Positions 55,941 to 61,962 of a stretch of DNA of 61,962 bases are shown piece by piece. The notes under the pieces are model-generated. The model searched no databases, was not told where the DNA came from, and worked only from the letters and a program-made list of their open reading frames with translations. The stretch covers positions 1 to 61,962 of the forward strand of contig NZ_SPMY01000034.1 of NCBI RefSeq assembly GCF_012939955.1, given 5' to 3'. Every line of letters starts with the position of its first letter. The stretch's first letter is position 1. Position numbers and translations under genes: made by a program. Origin of the DNA: Candidatus Accumulibacter phosphatis. GTDB taxonomy: Bacteria; Pseudomonadota; Gammaproteobacteria; Burkholderiales; Rhodocyclaceae.

Positions 55941-56740
55941 AAGAACTCGCGCCGGCCGAAAGTAATCACCGCCATGGCCAGCAGCACGAGCACATAGCCG
56001 GCGCCCATCAGCAATCCGTACGAAACAGCCGCGTCACTCAGGGGGACGCCATACATCGGCCACGTCCGCCAGTCGAGGCGAGACAGGTCGGGAAGCAGGT
56101 ACTGGATGGTCTCCAGCAAGGACCCGTAGCGACCGATCAACTCCTGATCGCCATCGGCACCACGTTCAAGGTAGTCAAGCACCGCACCCAAGCTCTTTCC
56201 AGCCACCGCGAACAGCGCGCCCAAGGCAACCGGGAGCATCTGCACGGTTGACAGGCTGGCTATCCACAACGCAAACGCCGCAACCACCGCAGCGTCAGCC
56301 CACAGACCGCCAATGGTCAGCCAGTAGGGCCAGCCGGTCTGGACGGCATAGCTCTGAGTATATTCACTACCGGAGACGATCACCGATAGCCACAACAGCC
56401 CGCCCAGCGCCACAGCGGCGACGGCCAGCAGAGCCAGTACACCAAAGAAACGGCCCAGCAAATAGGCCCCACGGGAAACCGGATAGGCCAATGCATACAG
56501 CACCGTCCGCTTTTCCACCTCGCGGCCGACAAGTTCCTGCACCCAAAAAAGGGCGAACAACACCAGGCTGAAGCGGATTCCGGAAAACCCGACGTCCATG
56601 GTCACGGTCTGCGGCTGTCGCGGAGAAAAGGAGGCCGCCAGAAAGGCAACGCCGACCAGCAGCGTCCCCAAGACAAGGATCAGCAGCACCGCCCGGCTAC
56701 GGAAGCCGGAACGGAGCGCACTAAGACAGAATGACCACAT
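55937..56740 (-). CDS. ABC-2 type transporter permease, PilI-like
   Basis: Encodes 267 residues with six predicted membrane helices. The stretch LVGREVEKRTVLYALAYPVS before helix 2 and the closing YGLLMGAGYVLVLLAMAVITF, then GRREF, follow the ABC-2 permease pattern. The gene starts 52 bases downstream of the secreted protein gene, beyond an intrinsic terminator, so it is expressed by read-through or from an unseen promoter. It is coupled by overlap to the next two genes. Confidence 0.85.
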   Translation of the reverse strand: MWSFCLSALRSGFRSRAVLLILVLGTLLVGVAFLAASFSPRQPQTVTMDVGFSGIRFSLVLFALFWVQELVGREVEKRTVLYALAYPVSRGAYLLGRFFGVLALLAVAAVALGGLLWLSVIVSGSEYTQSYAVQTGWPYWLTIGGLWADAAVVAAFALWIASLSTVQMLPVALGALFAVAGKSLGAVLDYLERGADGDQELIGRYGSLLETIQYLLPDLSRLDWRTWPMYGVPLSDAAVSYGLLMGAGYVLVLLAMAVITFGRREFF

Positions 56741-56747
56741 GCAACGG

Positions 56748-56770
56748 AAAAAAACGCGCCGAGGCGCGTT
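56748..56770 (-). terminator. Intrinsic terminator after the pilin pair
   Basis: On the - strand AACGCGC, a CTCG loop and GCGCGTT continue into T7 (A7 on the + strand, 56748-56754). It stands 23 bases after the stop of the secreted-partner gene and before the ABC permease. It would make the pilin and partner a short, abundant transcript with reduced read-through into the ABC genes. Confidence 0.88.
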
Positions 56771-56792
56771 CTTCTTCCTTCAGGGTGACCCA

Positions 56793-57143
56793 TCAACTCG
56801 AGTCGCGTGCGGTAGCCGCAGTAGTAGCGGTCACTTTGGCCGCGCAACCGGTCGAACTGTCGCACGATTCCATGGGCTTGATACCACCGCCGCCCGTACC
56901 ACCGCCAAAAGTGTTCTTCCCTTTCGATGATCCAGCAACGACCCCAAACGACAGGTTGGTGTCAGCGTAGTGACTAAACACGTTCGCCGAGCACTTAGCC
57001 TCGAACGTTCGTTTGGTGTACTCGCCAACAGCAACAGTCTTGGATACACCATCACCAACACAAATCGCCGCCCCACCCGCGTATGCGACGGAACTTAAGA
57101 CTGACGTCAGCAGGCCAGCCAGCAATAGAGTTTTCTTCATCAT
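56793..57143 (-). CDS. Small secreted protein paired with the pilin (Spc/PilA-C-like?)
   Basis: Encodes 116 residues (115 if the second ATG is used; GGAG lies before both). A signal peptide (KKTLLLAGLLTSVLSSVAYA) is followed by about 92 mature residues with four Cys (28, 51, 94, 100), enough for two disulfides, and a Gly-rich loop (79-87). FEAKCSANVFSHYADTNLSF and VVAGSSKGKNTFGG recall the second pilin-domain protein that follows short pilA in Geobacter. That resemblance is from memory and not tested. It starts 25 bases after the pilin stop. Confidence 0.65.
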   Translation of the reverse strand: MMKKTLLLAGLLTSVLSSVAYAGGAAICVGDGVSKTVAVGEYTKRTFEAKCSANVFSHYADTNLSFGVVAGSSKGKNTFGGGTGGGGIKPMESCDSSTGCAAKVTATTAATARDSS

Positions 57144-57168
57144 ATTCTCCAGGATCTAGATAGCGAGA

Positions 57169-57354
57169 TTATTCTTGGGTACTGGCAACAACGGCTGCCG
57201 TGAGAATGTTCTTGGCGTCCGACTGCGCAGCCTTGTCTTCACCCTTCTTGGTGTACTCGGAGAACTGCGGGATGGCGATGGCGGCGAGAATACCGATGAT
57301 CGCGACGACGATCATCAGCTCGATCAGGGTAAAGCCTTTTTGCAGCTTCTTCAT
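57169..57354 (-). CDS. Short type IV pilin (PilA-N-like)
   Basis: Encodes only 61 residues from ATG 57354, with GGAG 8-12 bases upstream; a longer frame to 57492 runs through the promoter. [20 protein letters not shown] is a class III signal: cleavage after Gly7 and Glu5 of the mature chain. The mature protein has 54 residues, essentially the N-terminal helix (ending AVVASTQE) with no globular head. Aromatic residues are Phe1, Phe24 and Tyr27 only. Geobacter PilA is similarly short and works with a separate partner protein. The sigma-54 promoter upstream is normal for pilA. Confidence 0.9.
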   Translation of the reverse strand: MKKLQKGFTLIELMIVVAIIGILAAIAIPQFSEYTKKGEDKAAQSDAKNILTAAVVASTQE

Positions 57355-57406
57355 GTTTTGGACTCCTTCCAGTAGGTGCAACGGACAATCCGTTGATTTA
57401 ACCAGT

Positions 57407-57422
57407 ATCAAGTTCCGTGCCA
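57407..57422 (-). promoter_or_regulatory. Sigma-54 (RpoN) promoter of the pilin gene
   Basis: On the - strand TGGCACG-GAAC-TTGAT has a perfect -24 box and a -12 box that is TTGA instead of TTGC. The start site would be near 57395. There, a hairpin CAACGGA-TTG-TCCGTTG (57379-57395, - strand) opens the 5' leader. RpoN and PilR control pilA in many bacteria. Confidence 0.78.
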
Positions 57423-57492
57423 GGAGCCTGAAAGCACGCAAAAGCGTGACTTTCCGCACGCAGCGCCGATCAACGGCGCCACATTTCGTCAC

Positions 57493-60400
57493 TCAACTGA
57501 CACAAATTGTCACAATCCCGCTCAACAGGGATACCGAAAGCAAACGCTCCCCCCGCGGCCCGCGATCGTCAATCGCCCAGCGCCGCACGCCGCACCCCCA
57601 CTGCACTCCACTCAACCCCCCAACCACACGCTCCGGCGCCGTCCTCGGCAAAGTCAGCGTAAAACTCGCACCCTGCCCCGGCGGGCTATCGACCTCGATG
57701 CTGCCGCCCAATACCGCGGTCACCAGGTTGTAGACGATGTACAGTCCGAGGCCGCTGCCGCCCTGGCCGAGGCGGGTGGTGAAGAAGGGTTCGAAGATGC
57801 GATGGAGGATCTCGGCGGGGATGCCCTTGCCGTTGTCGCGGTAGCGCAGCACGATCTGATCGGGGGCGACACGCTGCGCCATGATCTCGATGCGGCCCTC
57901 GACGCTGCCCTCGTTGCCCTCGTTGCCCTCGAAGCCATGCGCCAGCGAGTTGCCGACGAGATTGGCGATGACCTGTTCGAGCGGACCGGGGTAGCTGTCC
58001 ATGGCCAGGTCAGCCGGGATTTCCAGCTCGATGCGGTGCCGGCTGTGCTTGAAACCGGGCCGCAGGGTGAGCAGCATCTCGTCCACGGTCTGCCGCAGGT
58101 CGAACACGCGCCGGCGGGCGCTGCTCTGATCTACCGCCACCTGCTTGAAGTGGCCGATCAGTTCGGCGGCGCGGGCGGTATTGCGTTCGAGCAAGTCGAG
58201 CGCTTCGCGGCCTCGGCTGAGCAGGGTGTCGACCTGGGCACGGTTCAGGCGGCCGCTGGCAACGGCGTCGGCGAACTCGCGAAACTGCTCGCCGAGGACA
58301 CTGGCGACGACGCGCGCGTTGCCGAGCGGTGTGTTCAGTTCGTGCGCCACGCCGGCAACCAGGTTGCCCAGCGCGGCGAGCTTTTCCGCCTGCAGCAGTT
58401 GCGCCATCGCCTGGCGCAGCTCGTCGGTACGCTCGGCGACCAGTTCCTCGAGGTGTTCGCGATAGCGTCGTAGCTCCTCCTCGACCTGCCGACGCTCGGT
58501 GATGTCGGAGCCGACGCTGAAGACCTCCACCACCTCTCCGCGGCCGTTGCTGATTGCCCGATTGGTCCACGAGACCCAGACGCGCTCACCGCTGCGGCGC
58601 ATGTTCTCGTTGATATTGCGCTCGAAGCTCTCCGGTTTACGACAGATATCCAGCATCAGCGGGCGCAGATCCTTGCCACTCGTTTCATACGGGGGAACGA
58701 TGGTGCCAATCACATGCCGGCCAAGCAATTCGTCTTCCGAGTAGCCAAAAAACTTCAGACCGAAGTCGTTGATGAAGTTGACCTTGCCCTCGGGACTCCA
58801 GCGCAGGATGATGCTGTTGGCGTTTTCGACGAGTTCGCGGTATTGCAACTCGCTCTCCAGCAGCGCCTGCTCGGCGCGCCTGCGCTCGGTGACGTCTTCG
58901 GCCAGAACGAGTTGCGCGGCACGCCCCTGATAGGAGATGGCGTGGGCCACGATTTCGACGTCGATGATGGTTCCGTCCTTGGTGACATGTTGCCAGACCC
59001 CGGGGCAATCGCCGCTCTCTTCAACCGAGACGACATCTTCGAGGAGAAGCGGTGTGTCGTCGCTGAGGCGTATGTCGCTCACCGGCATGCTCAGGAATTC
59101 AGCGCGCGAATATCCATACCTGCGCAGGGCCGCATCATTGACGTTCAGGAAAGCGAGCGAGTCCCGGTCGTAGACCCACATCGGATGCGGATTGCCGTCG
59201 AAGAGAAGCCGGTAGCGCGCCTCGCTCTCGCGCAGCGCCTGCTCGGACTGTTGGCGTTCGATCCGCGTACGCAGCACGCTGATGCCAAAGCTCAGATCGT
59301 CCGCCAGCTCGCTCAACAGAGCCACTTCCTCGGCGTCGAAGGCCCCCAGGGCCGCCGAGTAAATGCTCAAGGAGCCCAGGATCCGCTCGCCATGCCGCAG
59401 CGGCAGGGCGCACAGGGCGACATAACCCCGCTCGATGGCGCCAGCGCGCCAGGGTGTGAAGCCGGGCTCATTGGCGATGTTCGCCAGCACGCACGGGTGG
59501 CCGCTACGAATGGCGATGCCGCTGGCGCAGCCCCCGCGCTCGCTGTCCACCCAGGAGCAATTCAGCTGCTCGAGGTAGCCGGAGGCATGGCCAGCGTGCG
59601 CCACCGGTCGCACGCTCCGCGCGGCGTCATTTTCCGCGTAACCGACCCAGGCCATTCGGTAGGCACCGACCTGCACGACGATCTCGCAGACGGTGTTCAG
59701 CAATTCGCTCTCGTCGTTGGCACGAATCAGCGCCTGATTGCATTCGCTGATCATCGACAGCTGCCGGTTGACTCGCTGCAGCGCCTGTTCCGCGTGTTTG
59801 CGCTCGCTGATGTCGATGACGATACCGCGATATTCGGTCACCTGCCCGGCCGCGTTGCGCTCGATTGCGGTCCTGTCGTCAAGCCAGCGAATCGTCCCGT
59901 CCCGGCAGACGACCCGGTATTCCTGCTGAAAGTGCTCGTCGTCGTGTGCGGCGTGGGCTTGCACCTCGGCAGAAACCCGTTGCCGGTCGTCCGGGTGAAT
60001 CAGTGCGTCGAAGCGAATCGATCCATCCCGCAACTCCGCTGACGAATAACCCAGCTGGCTGACGTTGTCGGAAGCAAATGCCACGGGCCAACCCTCTTCG
60101 GCACGCCAGCGGAAAAGCATCGCCGGGCTGCTTTCCACCACCATGTTCGCTTGCCGCAATTGCTCCTCGACGCGTACGCGATCGCTGATATCAACGGCCA
60201 CTCCGATCACTTCCAGCGCGCCGTCCGCCTCCCGGACGGGATTGAAATAGGTCTCGAAAACCGTGTCGTTGACGCGCAGGGTGAAGTGCTGCGCCTCTCC
60301 GGCAAGCGCGCGGCGAGCCTTCTCGCAAACCTCCGGGTCGTGGCGATAAAGAGAAAAGATCGACTGCCCGACCGCCCTGCCGGGTTGCCAGCCGGAGTTC

Positions 60401-61668
60401 CGCAGCCCCTTGCCTTCGCTGAGCGTAAACACGCCCTGGGCGTCGAACTGGAAAATCACCAGGGGCAGATTGCCGATCAGCGAGCGATAGCGGGCTTCGC
60501 CAATCGCCAGCTCGCGTTCTCGCTGGCGAATGGCCAGCGACATGCGATCGAGATGCTCCGCCAGGCTATCCAGTTCCTTGACGTGCGCATGCGGCCAGGG
60601 CCGCTCATAGTCGCCGTCGGCAAAGGCCTGCGCTTGTGCTGCATAAGCGCCGATGCGCCGGGCGAAACCTCGCGCCACGATCCAGGTCGCGCTGATGGCC
60701 AACAACAGTGCCGCCAACAAGCCGGCAGCCAGCGCCCGGAAAGTGGCCAGAAAAGGTTCATAAGCCTCACTTCGTGGCTGCGCGACGAGAACCATCCAGC
60801 CGAGTTGCGGAACGCTGGTCAGCGTGCCAATAAAGCGCTCGCCGCCCCAGACGAAATTCCGGCTGCCGAAACGCCCCTGCATGCCGTCGCCAATCACCGG
60901 CAACTGAGCGAGCTCGAGCTGCCGAGCGTCAGAACGGCTTGGTGAACTGACAATCACCTGGCCACGGCGATCGAGGATCATTGTCGACATCCCGGCTTCG
61001 CCTGGCAGACGCTCGAGAAACTCGCCGAGCCGATCGATCGGCACTTCGCCAAGCAGGACGTCTTCACCGACCGGAATCGCCAGGCTCACCGCCAGGCGCG
61101 CGCTGACCTCCGACAGGAACACCTCAGACCACACCGGCGCGCCACGCGTACGCGCCTGGCCCAGGACCGCCCGGTCGGAGAGATCCATTGACAACGGCTC
61201 TTGCCACTGGCTACGCTGCCCCGCGGGAAGTCCGACGGCGTACACGACGTCGTCGGCGCCGACGATGTAAATCGCTGCGAAAACATCACCGACGCCGGCG
61301 TGTGCATCCAGGGCGTCGAACGCGAACGACGGCGGCTGCCCACTTCCCTGGCGAAGATGCGCAGCAGTCGCCGACAATTCGCGCTCGGCGCCGAGCAGCT
61401 GCACCTCGACCTGGTTGGCGATGGCACGGGCGAGTGCTCGCTGCTGATTGTCAATCTCGTCACGTGCCTGCGGCAGGGGCACCGCCAGCAACAGCGCAGC
61501 AACCAACAGCAGCGGCAGTACGCCGGCCAGGACGAAGCGCGAAGCCAGCCACAGCCAGAGCGGTCGCCCCGACACCGCTGCCCGTGCGGAGAGCGCGGCG
61601 GAGTTTGCGTCAGTCTTCAAGGCTCGCTCCTCGACTGGAGCGGCAAGCCGGCGGCGTCGCAACAGCAC
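57493..61668 (-). CDS. Membrane hybrid-free sensor histidine kinase with Cache, HAMP, four PAS and one GAF domains
   Basis: Encodes 1391 residues from a GTG at 61668. A membrane helix at about 43-66 and a second near 312-332 enclose a periplasmic Cache-like sensor. HAMP (IGAYAAQAQAFADGDYERPW) follows, then PAS (about 390-500 and 505-625), GAF (about 640-790) and PAS (about 815-930 and 935-1055). The kinase core has the H-box LVAGVAHELNTPLGNARV, the N-box NLVGNSLAHG and GGSGLGLYIV. A 9-bp unit repeats three times in the ATPase domain (57911-57937, EGNEGNEG). No response regulator is adjacent. It lies just upstream of the pilin genes. Confidence 0.9.
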   Translation of the reverse strand: MLLRRRRLAAPVEERALKTDANSAALSARAAVSGRPLWLWLASRFVLAGVLPLLLVAALLLAVPLPQARDEIDNQQRALARAIANQVEVQLLGAERELSATAAHLRQGSGQPPSFAFDALDAHAGVGDVFAAIYIVGADDVVYAVGLPAGQRSQWQEPLSMDLSDRAVLGQARTRGAPVWSEVFLSEVSARLAVSLAIPVGEDVLLGEVPIDRLGEFLERLPGEAGMSTMILDRRGQVIVSSPSRSDARQLELAQLPVIGDGMQGRFGSRNFVWGGERFIGTLTSVPQLGWMVLVAQPRSEAYEPFLATFRALAAGLLAALLLAISATWIVARGFARRIGAYAAQAQAFADGDYERPWPHAHVKELDSLAEHLDRMSLAIRQRERELAIGEARYRSLIGNLPLVIFQFDAQGVFTLSEGKGLRNSGWQPGRAVGQSIFSLYRHDPEVCEKARRALAGEAQHFTLRVNDTVFETYFNPVREADGALEVIGVAVDISDRVRVEEQLRQANMVVESSPAMLFRWRAEEGWPVAFASDNVSQLGYSSAELRDGSIRFDALIHPDDRQRVSAEVQAHAAHDDEHFQQEYRVVCRDGTIRWLDDRTAIERNAAGQVTEYRGIVIDISERKHAEQALQRVNRQLSMISECNQALIRANDESELLNTVCEIVVQVGAYRMAWVGYAENDAARSVRPVAHAGHASGYLEQLNCSWVDSERGGCASGIAIRSGHPCVLANIANEPGFTPWRAGAIERGYVALCALPLRHGERILGSLSIYSAALGAFDAEEVALLSELADDLSFGISVLRTRIERQQSEQALRESEARYRLLFDGNPHPMWVYDRDSLAFLNVNDAALRRYGYSRAEFLSMPVSDIRLSDDTPLLLEDVVSVEESGDCPGVWQHVTKDGTIIDVEIVAHAISYQGRAAQLVLAEDVTERRRAEQALLESELQYRELVENANSIILRWSPEGKVNFINDFGLKFFGYSEDELLGRHVIGTIVPPYETSGKDLRPLMLDICRKPESFERNINENMRRSGERVWVSWTNRAISNGRGEVVEVFSVGSDITERRQVEEELRRYREHLEELVAERTDELRQAMAQLLQAEKLAALGNLVAGVAHELNTPLGNARVVASVLGEQFREFADAVASGRLNRAQVDTLLSRGREALDLLERNTARAAELIGHFKQVAVDQSSARRRVFDLRQTVDEMLLTLRPGFKHSRHRIELEIPADLAMDSYPGPLEQVIANLVGNSLAHGFEGNEGNEGSVEGRIEIMAQRVAPDQIVLRYRDNGKGIPAEILHRIFEPFFTTRLGQGGSGLGLYIVYNLVTAVLGGSIEVDSPPGQGASFTLTLPRTAPERVVGGLSGVQWGCGVRRWAIDDRGPRGERLLSVSLLSGIVTICVS
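57498..57512. promoter_or_regulatory. TGTCA inverted repeat, candidate PilR-type site
   Basis: TGACA-N5-TGTCA lies about 103-117 bases upstream of the predicted pilin start, inside the last codons of the sensor kinase gene. PilR of Pseudomonas binds TGTC-containing sites at similar distances. The assignment is inference. Confidence 0.35.
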
Positions 61669-61907
61669 GTGTCGAATGCTGGCACAACAAGCTTGCCGAT
61701 CAAAACCTCGCCGCGGGACGGGGGCAGCGCCGACTCAACAGCAGCGACAAGCGTCGCTGGCCGCTCAAATTTTTTTTTCAAGGCGCAAGGGAATGGGCGC
61801 CACCACCTCAGCACCAGCACTCACCGGCTCAGCGCCGGGCAGCGTAGCGGATTGATCGGGAGAGTCATGGCCTGCAAGTCGCACAGCGTGGGCCGGAGGA
61901 AAGTTGC
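61669..61907 (-). other. Leader region of the sensor kinase, no gene seen
   Basis: These 239 bases hold a T9 run (61769-61777) and GC-rich sequence, but no convincing coding frame, RNA gene or promoter. A copy of the dispersed repeat begins at its right edge. Confidence 0.5.
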
Positions 61908-61962
61908 TAACGGTCATGACATGTCGAGATACCCCAAATCATGAAAGTGATGACCGTCTCTC
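61908..61962 (+). repeat. Dispersed-repeat copy G, cut by the window end
   Basis: TAACGGTCATGAC (61908-61920), then ATGTCGAGATACCCCAAATC and GAAAGTGATGACCGT match hairpin 1 of the element, with one change in the right arm. Hairpins 2 and 3 would lie beyond the window. Confidence 0.85.

Overview
The window looks like chromosomal DNA of a GC-rich, polar-flagellated betaproteobacterium. Gene content and order (flgBCDEFGHIJK, flgAMN, flhBAFG-fliA-motCD, a che block with two cheV genes, tex) fit Rhodocyclales, perhaps an Accumulibacter-like lineage. The genus is inference from gene content, because no database search was possible.

Region 1 (144-13727): flagellar rod, hook and ring genes run right to left (flgB to flgK), with flgA, flgM and flgN divergent. 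A near-consensus sigma-54 promoter precedes flgB, and sigma-28 promoters precede flgM and flgK. These sites point to a staged RpoN then FliA hierarchy. Region 2 (11360-19446): flhB, flhA, flhF, flhG, fliA, motC and motD form one overlapping operon. flhB is frameshifted in a T7 tract. Region 3 (19624-26890): a chemotaxis operon, mcp-cheV-cheV-cheY-cheZ-cheA, ends at a clear intrinsic terminator. Region 4 (27015-33787): a decayed cyclase tail, fliW, tex, a HAD phosphatase and a SWIM-zinc-finger SNF2 helicase (frameshifted).

Region 5 (33849-54132, all + strand): an Rpn-type nuclease gene (frameshifted) leads into an O-antigen locus that exports by an ABC transporter. RfbF, RfbG and RfbH make CDP-4-keto-3,6-dideoxyglucose. 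A TPP-dependent acetolactate-synthase-like enzyme could branch that sugar, as YerE does. Wzm/Wzt is the exporter. A methyltransferase-kinase fusion beside wzt looks like a chain terminator of WbdD type. Further genes are a WbsX/GH99-like protein (frameshifted), glycosyltransferases, NeuB (frameshifted) and a GtrB-like plus polytopic pair. An AAA/DUF4143 ATPase gene with a probable leaderless promoter is embedded in the locus.

Region 6 (54181-61668, - strand): a 61-residue type IV pilin under a sigma-54 promoter, a small secreted partner, a terminator, then an ABC permease, a membrane-anchored protein and an ABC ATPase in an order recalling Myxococcus PilGHI. A 1391-residue PAS/GAF sensor kinase lies upstream.

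Two features cut across genes. (i) A dispersed element of about 125 bp that can fold into three hairpins occurs at least seven times, all in or beside the flagellar half or at the window edges. It supplies stop codons to flgK, cheV and gph, and one copy is read in frame inside cheZ. (ii) Five genes each carry exactly one surplus A/T in a run of 6-7, which is either assembly error or real phase-variable or slippage sites.
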